Assembly: GCA_016930815.1 (NCBI GenBank)
Contig: JAFGFZ010000057.1
Span: 1-33,119 of the forward strand
Length of the DNA: 33,119 nt
Direction of reading: 5' to 3'
From: Pirellulales bacterium
GTDB lineage: Bacteria > Planctomycetota > Planctomycetia > Pirellulales > Lacipirellulaceae
Every line of letters begins with the position of its first letter. The stretch's first letter is position 1. Below the pieces are notes generated by a model. The model searched no databases. It was not told the origin of the DNA and was given only the letters and a program-made list of their open reading frames with translations. Below are positions 16,769-23,450 of this stretch, piece by piece. A program made the position numbers and the translations under genes.

Positions 16769-17995
16769 TCAGCCGTTCAGCGGGCTAGATTGGAGGGAGA
16801 TCCTTCTTTTCGTCAGTAAGCCAAGAGCGAGCAGGATCAGAAAGATAGCAGCATTGGTCGGCTCTGGAATCGTGGAATGGACGGAGTACGAAACCGAATC
16901 GCCACCGAAATGAAGCTGCCAGATCATAAAGTCATCGCCATCCACATCCCCATCGCCGTTGGCATCACCGTCGGTCAGGGTTGCTCCCGTGATCAGGCCG
17001 AAACCCGATCTCCAGGCCTGGAGATCATCCCCATCGACGTCCCCATCGGTATCGAAGTCGCCTTCAACGATCACCAGACTGCCCATCGGGTTATGGGCAA
17101 TCGCATCCAGATATAGCGTGACATCGCCGGCCCCAAAAAACTGGATGGAATCGAGCGTCACCGTCGATCCCGAGATGATTCCATCACCGTTGACCCAGCC
17201 TTCCCATTCGTTGTCATCGCTCAAAAACCATTCATAGAGATGCCACTGGCCATCAGCGAGGATCGATTTCTCGATTCCACGGTCTGCCGTACTCGGATCG
17301 TCCAGTGCGATGCGTACCGTCATTCCGGGATCCTCGGTCTTGAGCCAGAAACCAATCGAGCCCGTGGCCGGGATCGCCAAGTTGGTTGCCGGATCCGAGG
17401 GGGGAGATCCAATGCCAGACAGGCATCGAAGAAACCATCCATTCGGATCCCCATGAATCGAGATTTCCTGGCTTGCCGCGCTCAGGTAGGCTTCCGAAGT
17501 AACGCGCTCGGCGGTCGTACCATCCAAGATGCCTTGGTTGGAGCCAGAAAATAATGGCGACCAGCTGAAATAACCTTCGTCCACTTCGAAATCGGTGATC
17601 GAAACGATCCCGCTCGGACTACTCGGATCCCGCCCGATAGCCAACTGCATTAACTCCTCCGTCGTGCCCTGGAATACATCGCCATCCACGGCACCGGCAA
17701 TCCCTGGAACGCTCCATTCATCCGTCCACTGCCAGAAGAGCCAATCACCCCATAGGGGAGTATCCGAAGAAACCGGCGGATTGGATGTGCCGGTACCACG
17801 CCACCATGCTAGCCACAATTCGTGCGTTGAAGCGATGGAGGTTGTGTAGTACGTGTTGGCCACATACTTGCTGTTGTAGATAATGGGCCGGACACCTAAT
17901 CTGTTATCGATGGTGTCGGAAAAGACTTGAACCCAATTCGAGATAAACGCCCGTTCCTCGGCGAGCGTTGGGAAATCAGGTAGACCTTCAATCAT
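16769..17995 (-). CDS. Truncated GH25-lysozyme-like protein with dockerin-like region and PEP-CTERM anchor
   Basis: A 408-residue protein from the ATG at 17995, which has AAGGAG five bases upstream; the frame stays open to 18142. Residues 1-125 match only the C-terminal half of a GH25 barrel: LGVRPIIYNSKY, LWLAWWRGTG, WLFWQWTDEWSVPGIAGAVD. The N-terminal half with the first catalytic Asp is absent. The DxE motif reads MIE, keeping only the Glu. Next comes a beta-sandwich of the carbohydrate-binding type (about 150-315), then two Ca-binding loops of dockerin style (DTDGDVDGDDL and DANGDGDVDGDDF), then a PEP-CTERM tail (IPEP, hydrophobic helix, KRR). No signal peptide remains, so the anchor would have no export route. 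It is probably a decayed or 5'-deleted surface lysozyme; misassembly is the other option. Confidence 0.7.
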   Translation of the reverse strand: MIEGLPDFPTLAEERAFISNWVQVFSDTIDNRLGVRPIIYNSKYVANTYYTTSIASTHELWLAWWRGTGTSNPPVSSDTPLWGDWLFWQWTDEWSVPGIAGAVDGDVFQGTTEELMQLAIGRDPSSPSGIVSITDFEVDEGYFSWSPLFSGSNQGILDGTTAERVTSEAYLSAASQEISIHGDPNGWFLRCLSGIGSPPSDPATNLAIPATGSIGFWLKTEDPGMTVRIALDDPSTADRGIEKSILADGQWHLYEWFLSDDNEWEGWVNGDGIISGSTVTLDSIQFFGAGDVTLYLDAIAHNPMGSLVIVEGDFDTDGDVDGDDLQAWRSGFGLITGATLTDGDANGDGDVDGDDFMIWQLHFGGDSVSYSVHSTIPEPTNAAIFLILLALGLLTKRRISLQSSPLNG

Positions 17996-18376
17996 AATTA
18001 CTCCTTCGCAAGTTGCCATTCCAAGGCTTCTGAACAGGGAATTTGGAGAAGGTCTAATGGCAGTTTCCAGCCTTCCATTGGTTTTCTTTATAAAAGACGG
18101 GTTGACGACACCATCGAAACGAAACGCAGTCCGGCCAACCATATTGTCTTGATCCAGTGGTAATTTTTAACGAAAAGACAAAAGATCGGGTCTTAATCCG
18201 GACTCAAAATCGTCAAGGTTTCGCTAGATTCTGTGGACGATAAATCTTGCGCAATGATTGATGTAAACTATTTATGCGAAAAACCTTCCGATCACTCAAG
18301 GCTCGTTTCATGAGGGACCGATACGATGTTTGTCACGCAGTTTGTCCCGTTAGGCTGCGCCGACGAATGAACCATC

Positions 18377-18437
18377 GCATCAACACCACCGGCCCAAACT
18401 GTTTCGAACCATAGAGTGGTTCGACCGGCGTTGATGC
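18377..18437 (+). ncRNA. Nested stem-loop in the leader of the Cys-rich protein gene
   Basis: An outer 8-bp stem, GCATCAAC (18377-18384) with GTTGATGC (18430-18437), encloses an inner perfect 8-bp stem, TCGAACCA (18404-18411) with TGGTTCGA (18417-18424), around a TAGAG loop. CCGG segments flank both sides inside the outer stem. The arrangement suggests a folded RNA, either a leader element of the gene at 18651 or a small RNA. A dispersed palindromic repeat is an equal possibility. It matches no riboswitch class I can recognise. Confidence 0.45.
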
Positions 18438-18480
18438 AATCCCTTGGACCTGTTGCTTACGACCCACCTTCCCACCTTCC

Positions 18481-18494
18481 GGCACTTAAGTGCC
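18481..18494. promoter_or_regulatory. 14-bp perfect palindrome upstream of the Cys-rich gene
   Basis: GGCACTTAAGTGCC is a perfect 14-bp palindrome, 157 bp before the start codon and directly after a pyrimidine-rich run. Its symmetry fits a dimeric repressor or activator site. No family-specific consensus is recognised. Confidence 0.4.
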
Positions 18495-18556
18495 TCCTAG
18501 CGCCGACGACTCCCCACCTGAGTCCGTTTCATGAATATCGGACCTGAGAACGTTAC

Positions 18557-18572
18557 CCGACGAGTTCGTCGG
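18557..18572 (+). promoter_or_regulatory. Short leader hairpin
   Basis: CCGACG (18557-18562) pairs with CGTCGG (18567-18572) around an AGTT loop, 78 bases before the Cys-rich start codon. It is the third inverted repeat of this leader and may act at the RNA level. Confidence 0.35.
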
Positions 18573-18650
18573 TGCGTGGCGGTGACGCGCGTTGTCGGCA
18601 GGCGGTAAGATTCCAAGCGCAGGATCCAGCATTTGAGGAGACGTTGTTCG

Positions 18651-19517
18651 ATGAAGTGGAACATGGTTGGAGCACTCGTCGTCACCGTCGGGTTGTGCAG
18701 CCAAAGCTATAGCTTTGAGCTACTCGACCGGATGCTCGGCGTTGGGTGTGGCTGTGCGACTCCAGCACAGTCTTGTTGTGAAAAGCCGTGCGGCCAAGCA
18801 GTCGATCCTGGCTGCGGTTGTGCCACGGCCTGTGATCCCTGTTGTGGATGTGCCACAACCGATCCATGCGCCGGTTGTGCCACCTGCAAGCCGATTCGGT
18901 GTGCGATCAAGCGATTCCGTTGCTGCCGTCCGCGTCTTTTGGACGCACTCTTCTGCTGCAAACCGGTATGCTGTGATGCGGCCCCGAATTGTGGCTGTGG
19001 CGTCGTTGCTGATCCCAGTTGCGGTGTTGCGGATCCGTCTTGCGGCGTTGCGGATCCGTCTTGCGGCGTTGCGGATCCATCCTGCGGTTGCCCCACGACT
19101 TGCTGCAAACCAAATGGGGTTCGTTGCAAGGTGAAGTGCCGGCTCAATCTGTTGGACCTGCTTTTCCCGTGCCGGAAAGCCTGCTGCAACGCAGCCCCAA
19201 ATTGTGGTTGTGCGGCGACCGCTGATCCCTGCTGCGGTTGCCCAGAGCCGTCCTGCGGCTGTTGCCCCACAACATGCTGCGCCCCGAAGTGCCGTACCCG
19301 ATGCTGCCGTGTTCGCTGCCGTGTCGCGAAATGCTGCTGTGCTGATCCGGTAGTAGGTTGCGGCTGTGGTTGCGGCTGTGGCGAACCAGCGGGTGCACCG
19401 GTGGAAGCAACCGACTCTCCGACGGAAGCTGCCCCAATTCCGCCAGCCCCGATGGCAGATCCGGCAGCCCATATTGGACGTCAGAGGAACGTGGTCCAGA
19501 CAAGCCTCGTTCGCTAA
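18651..19517 (+). CDS. Exported, extremely cysteine-rich protein with tandem repeats
   Basis: A 288-residue protein from the ATG at 18651 (TGAGGAG ten bases upstream; an earlier in-frame ATG at 18633 gives a worse n-region). The signal peptide is MKWNMVGALVVTVGLCSQSYS. The mature chain has about 56 Cys, roughly a fifth of its residues, mostly as CC, CGC and SCG. A unit with a basic stretch, LLD(A/L)LF, paired Cys and AAPNCGC occurs twice (about 82-115 and 155-187), with a related LLDRMLGVGCGC at the front. Between the two units are four DPSCG(V/C) heptads. The C-terminal 45 residues are Pro/Ala-rich and Cys-free. It is likely a disulfide-crosslinked or metal-binding envelope protein; that role is inferred from composition. 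Flanked by a structured leader and a strong terminator, it is probably a highly expressed single-gene transcript. Confidence 0.88.
   Translation: MKWNMVGALVVTVGLCSQSYSFELLDRMLGVGCGCATPAQSCCEKPCGQAVDPGCGCATACDPCCGCATTDPCAGCATCKPIRCAIKRFRCCRPRLLDALFCCKPVCCDAAPNCGCGVVADPSCGVADPSCGVADPSCGVADPSCGCPTTCCKPNGVRCKVKCRLNLLDLLFPCRKACCNAAPNCGCAATADPCCGCPEPSCGCCPTTCCAPKCRTRCCRVRCRVAKCCCADPVVGCGCGCGCGEPAGAPVEATDSPTEAAPIPPAPMADPAAHIGRQRNVVQTSLVR
19005..19088 (+). repeat. Four tandem 21-bp repeats inside the Cys-rich gene
   Basis: Units at 19005-19025, 19026-19046, 19047-19067 and 19068-19088 encode VADPSCG-type heptads. Units 2 and 3 are identical over 21 bp and unit 4 differs at two or three bases, so the array has expanded recently. 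Copy number may vary between strains. Confidence 0.9.
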
Positions 19518-19555
19518 CGGTTTCATAAAAAATACCTACGATTCCCCCTTTCCTC

Positions 19556-19597
19556 GAGATCTGCTCGGAACGTCATGTTTCGGGCAGATCTCTTTTT
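19556..19597 (+). terminator. Rho-independent terminator of the Cys-rich gene
   Basis: GAGATCTGC (19556-19564) and GCAGATCTC (19584-19592) form a perfect 9-bp stem, followed at once by TTTTT (19593-19597). It lies 38 bp after the stop codon at 19517. This is the best intrinsic terminator in the window. Confidence 0.9.
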
Positions 19598-19606
19598 CTA
19601 GGGGGA

Positions 19607-19786
19607 TCAAGTCATCTTCTTGGCCAAGAAGAAGGCCGCGGCCGCGATGAGGCACGGGATGACGAATGCGAGAAACCAAACCAAAAAACCTCCCGCACCC
19701 GAAAGATTGAAAATGACTTGGTAAATGATAAATGACAGGCAGAAGCCTATCACGGCAGCTTGGATAGGTACTTTGTTATTGTCCAT
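19607..19786 (-). CDS. Small two-helix membrane protein
   Basis: A 59-residue open frame starts with MDNNKVPIQAAVIGF and ends in AKKMT. Two hydrophobic helices are clear: about 8-28 (VIGFCLSFIIYQVIF) and 33-55 (FLVWFLAFVIPCLIAAAAFF), joined by a short SGAGG turn, with Lys flanking on both ends. The codon pattern and clean helix design argue for a real gene. It lies on the same strand as the conserved 103-residue gene 75 bp upstream and stops just past the convergent terminator. Only a weak AGGA is present upstream. Function unknown. Confidence 0.65.
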   Translation of the reverse strand: MDNNKVPIQAAVIGFCLSFIIYQVIFNLSGAGGFLVWFLAFVIPCLIAAAAFFLAKKMT

Positions 19787-19861
19787 GGGTCGTAGCGCGG
19801 TCCTGAATTACGGGTGGCTTATTTGTAGAATGTGGCCGATGCCTGGGCCATCGGTGACAGT

Positions 19862-20173
19862 TTATTCCTCCGTAACGGCTTCCTTAACGGGCTGTACAAA
19901 GTGCGGCGATTTATTCCCGGATTCGGACAGTTCCTTGGCCCGTTTCTCGGCCTTCTTTCTATCTGCGTATTCATATAATGCGACGCGTTTCAACGATTGG
20001 CTGAAGACGCCCCAGTAGGCTTTCATTCGGGTTTCGTCCAGTTTTTTCTTTCGAGGAGCCCGCTTGCTTGGTTTCTTACCGGTGGTGGCCAGTTTTTTCT
20101 TGGCGAGTTGGGCACTCTCGGCAGCTTCGGCTTCGGCACGTTTCTCTTTGATACTGATGATTTTCCGGGCCAT
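19862..20173 (-). CDS. Small basic conserved protein of unknown function
   Basis: A 103-residue soluble protein. The N-terminal half is Lys/Ala-rich and probably helical or disordered (IISIKEKRAEAEAAESAQLA, KKPSKRAPRKKKLDE). The C-terminal half is a compact block with MKAYWGVFSQSLKRVALYEY, a Lys-rich helix KAEKRAKELSES and SPHFVQPVKEAV. The second half looks like a conserved planctomycete family known only as hypothetical (from memory). The basic charge would suit nucleic-acid or ribosome binding, but that is inference. A TATATT box about 60 bases before the ATG on the minus strand lacks a good -35. Confidence 0.8.
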   Translation of the reverse strand: MARKIISIKEKRAEAEAAESAQLAKKKLATTGKKPSKRAPRKKKLDETRMKAYWGVFSQSLKRVALYEYADRKKAEKRAKELSESGNKSPHFVQPVKEAVTEE

Positions 20174-20293
20174 GATAGGATGATGCGCTTACGAGGTGAG
20201 GTGAGGATTGGAAGCATCCTGCATCGCTAAGCAGTGAATATAGCAGAATCGGCATTCATGTACCAGAAGAGGAGAAGGGCGCTTCCATGGCGG

Positions 20294-22336
20294 TCAGAAA
20301 TCACGCTGTTTCCAGGCCCATCGGAACAGGTTCCGCGCGTCGGAATACCTTCCATCCGAGGAACTTGCGCCGAGGAGAACGATCAGAAGGTGATCGTCGC
20401 CGCGGCGACCGCTGGCGACCAGACATGCTCCCGCCGCATCGGTCGTACCCGTTTTCACGCCATCATAGCCCTGAATTGGCAAGAGCCGATTGGTGGTCTT
20501 CCAGTACAGATCCCGCTGGTACCCACTGGGACCGATGACCCTGGTGCCATGTTCTCGGGTGCGGACGATGGTACGAAAACACTCCAGCTGCATCGCGGCA
20601 TGCACGAGCCGAAGAAGATCGTGGCATGACGCAACATGGCCCTTTTCCGTTAGGCCATGTGTGTTATTGAAGGTTGTGTGGGACATCCCGAGCATCTTCG
20701 CAGTCCGGTTCATTTCGGCTAGAAATCGGTCCAAGGGATCGGACGGCCCAGGTGCGTGGCTGGAATGCTCGGATTCGGCGTCGAATCGCTCCCCAAAGTG
20801 CTCGGCCAGCGCGACCGAAGCATCGTTGCCCGATGGCAGCATCATCCCATAGAGTAACTCGCGTACCGGTAGCCGCTCGCCCGCACGGACTCCCGCGGTA
20901 GTCCCCGGTGTGTTGTCTGCCCGCTGACTGAATACAACGGTTTCGTCGAGTACCGTCGGATCTTCTTCGGCCAGCCGGCAGACGAGATAGGATGGCATGA
21001 TCTTCGTCGTACTCGCGAAATCGAACGGTTTCTCTTCATTCTGACCCCATAGCAGGGCACCCGTTTCCCCATCTCCAATGGCCCACGCCTTGCACGTGAC
21101 AAAAGGGGGGCCGTCGAGTGCATCGGCCGGTTCGGCAGGAAGAAGCCTACCATTGATCACTTCCGGATCTGGAACCGGCGGATCCCGCGTGACAAGCGGC
21201 AACAACTTCTTCCACATCGCTGGGCCGACACGCCCGTCCGGTTCCATGGCATTCGTCTTCTGGAAACGAATCACCGCCTCTTCGGTAGCCGGCCCAAAGT
21301 CCCCATCGACGCCCAAATTGGGAGATGGATCGAGCCGGGCGTTGAGGGTCCGCTGCAGTGTCGCTACGGCCTCACCAAATGCGCCGCGGGCAAGGAATGG
21401 TTCGTAGGACTCCCCGGCCGTCGTGCCCTTGGAATTGAAGTATTGATAGATCGCCAGACCGGCATCCGCGCAGAACCGGTCCCCCGCATTTTCGGCCGAC
21501 CACGACTGGTCCTGATTCTCCGCCGTCATCACGCAAAGGGCAATGGGACCACTCGGAGAATACAGAATGCCACCCTCGCAGCGGACTGCGGCGACCGATC
21601 CACCTTTGTGGGCCGCTTGCGTGCCGGGGGGTAAAAACCGGGTCAGTTTCTTGTCCTCTTGGCATGCCTTCAGGTGTTCGATCATCGCTCGGGTTGCTGC
21701 TTCGTCGCCGAGCTTCCCCGTATGAAGTAATTCGAAAAGCCGGACTGTTTCGGCGGGTGTCGTGCTTCCAAGGCCATATAAAACGCTCCGCTTTGCATCC
21801 ATGGATGTATCACGACGGAAGGTTTTGCTATTGAGGCGGGTTTCGGTCAGTCCAAGTTGTTTCATCCGATCGCAAATATTACGGATTCCAACCCGATCGA
21901 TTACCAGGTTGGTTGCCGTATTGTCCGAGAACGCGATCATGAGCCGAATTGCATCGCGAATCGACAGCTGCATGCCCGGCGAGAAATGGGGAGTTAAAAG
22001 GCCGCTGCCTGGCACTTTGTCCGTTTCCTGAAGTTGGATCATCGCATCCAAATCAAGCCGGCCTTCGGCCGCTTGATGATACGCCTCAACCATAATTGGA
22101 AACTTGATCATACTAGCCGTTGGCATGACCCGATCGGCTTGATGTGCAAACGTTTCGTTCGTCTCCAGATGCTTCACCGCAATGGCAACGACTCCTTGGT
22201 GATCGTCGATGAGTGGCTGCAGGTATCGATCCAGGGGAATTGCGGTGGATGACGGCGGATCCGTCGCGGAGGCAATCTGAAAGATTCCGAAAAGGAGCAC
22301 GACGCCGAACGTTGCCAATCCGTTTTTTTTCTGCAT
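20294..22336 (-). CDS. Three-domain penicillin-interacting protein: beta-lactamase-like + PG-binding + S11 D-Ala-D-Ala carboxypeptidase
   Basis: A 680-residue protein with signal peptide LATFGVVLLFGIFQIASA. Domain 1 (about 33-300) has the class A serine-hydrolase triad of motifs: S75-MI-K78, S137-D138-N139 and K244-GG. The usual omega-loop ExxLN is not seen, so a true beta-lactamase role is doubtful. Domain 2 (about 315-380) is a peptidoglycan-binding-1 repeat (VATLQRTLN, VDGDFGPATEEAVIRFQK, VGPAMWKKL). Domain 3 (about 405-680) is an S11 carboxypeptidase with S442-TT-K445, S502-G-N504 and K628-T-G630, ending in an FRWAWKQRDF helix. It acts on wall stem peptides in the periplasm. A GTG at 22357 would overlap the tadA stop (GTGA); the ATG at 22336, with AAAGG upstream, was preferred. 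Confidence 0.9.
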   Translation of the reverse strand: MQKKNGLATFGVVLLFGIFQIASATDPPSSTAIPLDRYLQPLIDDHQGVVAIAVKHLETNETFAHQADRVMPTASMIKFPIMVEAYHQAAEGRLDLDAMIQLQETDKVPGSGLLTPHFSPGMQLSIRDAIRLMIAFSDNTATNLVIDRVGIRNICDRMKQLGLTETRLNSKTFRRDTSMDAKRSVLYGLGSTTPAETVRLFELLHTGKLGDEAATRAMIEHLKACQEDKKLTRFLPPGTQAAHKGGSVAAVRCEGGILYSPSGPIALCVMTAENQDQSWSAENAGDRFCADAGLAIYQYFNSKGTTAGESYEPFLARGAFGEAVATLQRTLNARLDPSPNLGVDGDFGPATEEAVIRFQKTNAMEPDGRVGPAMWKKLLPLVTRDPPVPDPEVINGRLLPAEPADALDGPPFVTCKAWAIGDGETGALLWGQNEEKPFDFASTTKIMPSYLVCRLAEEDPTVLDETVVFSQRADNTPGTTAGVRAGERLPVRELLYGMMLPSGNDASVALAEHFGERFDAESEHSSHAPGPSDPLDRFLAEMNRTAKMLGMSHTTFNNTHGLTEKGHVASCHDLLRLVHAAMQLECFRTIVRTREHGTRVIGPSGYQRDLYWKTTNRLLPIQGYDGVKTGTTDAAGACLVASGRRGDDHLLIVLLGASSSDGRYSDARNLFRWAWKQRDF

Positions 22337-22353
22337 GACAAACTGCCTTTCGA

Positions 22354-22821
22354 TCACTTCTTGCCCAGTTGCCGTTGTTGTTCGAAAAACCGCGCGAGGA
22401 TCGTCCCACAGGGCGACGCAAGGACGCCGGCCTTGACTTCACACCGATGGTTGAGCCTCTTGTCGTCGAGGAGCCGGAAGAGTGAATCAACCGCGCCGGA
22501 TTTGGGATCCACGGCGCCATAGACCACTCGAGGAATCCGGGCTTGCAGAATCGCCCCGGCACACATGCAGCAAGGCTCCAGCGTGACAAAGAGTGTACAA
22601 TTATCAAGCCGCCAGTCCCCCAAAGCGATGGCTGCCTGCGTAATTGCCAGGATTTCGGCGTGAGCCGTCGGATCGCGAAGCTGCTCCCGTTGATTATGTG
22701 CCTCCGCAACGATCCGATCGCCACAAAGGATCACCGCTCCAACCGGCACTTCACGCTCTGCAAACGCGGCTTCCGCCTCCATCAACGCGCGGCGCATCAT
22801 TGCTTCGTCGCTTACGAACAT
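22354..22821 (-). CDS. tadA: tRNA-specific adenosine deaminase TadA
   Basis: A 155-residue cytosolic zinc deaminase that converts A34 to inosine in tRNA-Arg(ACG) wobble positions. The zinc site is complete: HAE in [10 protein letters not shown], with Glu as proton shuttle, and PCCMC in [21 protein letters not shown] near the N-terminus and the [14 protein letters not shown] region are typical for TadA. The length fits the family. Only its last bases touch the downstream penicillin-interacting gene, so the two may be co-transcribed. Confidence 0.97.
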   Translation of the reverse strand: MFVSDEAMMRRALMEAEAAFAEREVPVGAVILCGDRIVAEAHNQREQLRDPTAHAEILAITQAAIALGDWRLDNCTLFVTLEPCCMCAGAILQARIPRVVYGAVDPKSGAVDSLFRLLDDKRLNHRCEVKAGVLASPCGTILARFFEQQRQLGKK

Positions 22822-22908
22822 GGATATTTTTTACACGGATTTGCTCTGTCGGGCTAGCTCCTTGCGTTACGCGAACGGATTTCCATACGGTCTCGTTCGA
22901 TTGAGACA

Positions 22909-23238
22909 TCAGAACTGGATATCGATTTTCTTGGCCAATTGAATCAGAGCTGGTTGAAAATAGACCATGGGCCGTTTCTTTTTCGCACCCGATTTGGTGG
23001 CCGCTTTCTTTTTCGCCCAGAAGAAGACGCGGTCGACGAGCGACTGTGGCAATTGCCCATGTTCAACCAGGTCGACCACATGATCGAGGAATGCCAATTC
23101 GGCTTTACTCCGTGCCTGCAGGCCGTTTCGAAGCCGATCGCCAAGAGGAACTTCCTGGGCTCCCCAAACGCGATGGAAACAGAGCATGGCGAGAAGACTT
23201 GCACTTGCTGTGATGAACCAGCTTCGTCGTGTCTGCAT
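22909..23238 (-). CDS. Small exported protein of unknown function
   Basis: A 109-residue protein. The start at 23238 gives a textbook signal peptide (RRSWFITASASLLAMLCF, cleavage near VWGAQE) and has AAAGG eight bases upstream. The open frame further upstream crosses the sigma-gene terminator and is not protein-like. The mature part has a helical block (LRNGLQARSKAELAFLDHVV, LPQSLVDRVFFWAKKKA), a Lys-rich loop and PMVYFQPALIQLAKKIDIQF at the end. It looks lineage-restricted; no enzyme motif is visible. Confidence 0.8.
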   Translation of the reverse strand: MQTRRSWFITASASLLAMLCFHRVWGAQEVPLGDRLRNGLQARSKAELAFLDHVVDLVEHGQLPQSLVDRVFFWAKKKAATKSGAKKKRPMVYFQPALIQLAKKIDIQF

Positions 23239-23367
23239 TGTCAAGACCTTTCGTGTTCCCTCTCGAGACAGGAGATTGTACGGCGGCATAGGGCCGGCCG
23301 GCAAAGGGGCCGTCCGGAAAGGGCAACTTGTACGAAAAGAGGGGATTGCGAGCAAGAGAAGTCGGTT

Positions 23368-23401
23368 AAAAAACAAGCCCCCGGGCTGCAATCCGGGGGC
23401 T
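23368..23401 (-). terminator. Rho-independent terminator of the sigma-factor gene
   Basis: AGCCCCCGG (23376-23384) pairs with CCGGGGGCT (23393-23401) in a perfect 9-bp stem with an 8-base loop. On the minus strand it is followed by TGTTTTTT (23368-23375). It lies about 50 bp beyond the sigma stop codon and isolates that gene from the small exported protein. Confidence 0.85.
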
Positions 23402-23411
23402 AGGGAGGGAT

Positions 23412-23432
23412 CTGCCTTCACGCCGAAGGCAG
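23412..23432 (-). terminator. Second hairpin after the sigma-factor gene
   Basis: CTGCCTTC (23412-23419), loop ACGCC, GAAGGCAG (23425-23432) forms a perfect 8-bp stem between the sigma stop codon and the intrinsic terminator. Without a U-run it more likely protects the mRNA 3' end or backs up termination. Confidence 0.5.
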
Positions 23433-23450
23433 TGACGTGCTAGCTAAGTA

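Larger units (their letters stand above)
17996..18650. other. Divergent intergenic region with stacked inverted repeats
   Basis: The left part (17996-18142) is open in frame with the truncated GH25 gene but resembles no GH25 N-terminus. From 18143 to 18300 the sequence is A/T-richer and may hold promoters; no convincing -35/-10 pair was found. From 18377 to 18572 three inverted repeats follow each other and form the leader of the Cys-rich protein gene; they are listed separately. No gene above 40 codons is supported. Confidence 0.5.

Noticed and set aside
18310-18414. Plus-strand frame of 34 codons in the Cys-rich leader
   Set aside because: Arg-rich, no ribosome site, and it ends inside the nested stem-loop; a leader peptide is conceivable but unsupported.
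19005-19088. Tandem 21-bp units considered as a CRISPR-like array
   Set aside because: There are no spacers, the units are directly adjacent, and they encode in-frame heptads of the Cys-rich protein.
18720-19526. Minus-strand frame of 268 codons with Ala/Thr-rich repeats, resembling a pentapeptide-like protein
   Set aside because: It is the complement of the tandem GC-rich repeats in the Cys-rich gene, which has a signal peptide, ribosome site and terminator.
20294-21300. Possibility that domain 1 and domain 3 are separate genes joined by error
   Set aside because: One continuous frame with a coherent peptidoglycan-binding domain and Pro-rich linker between them; no internal start with a ribosome site was seen.
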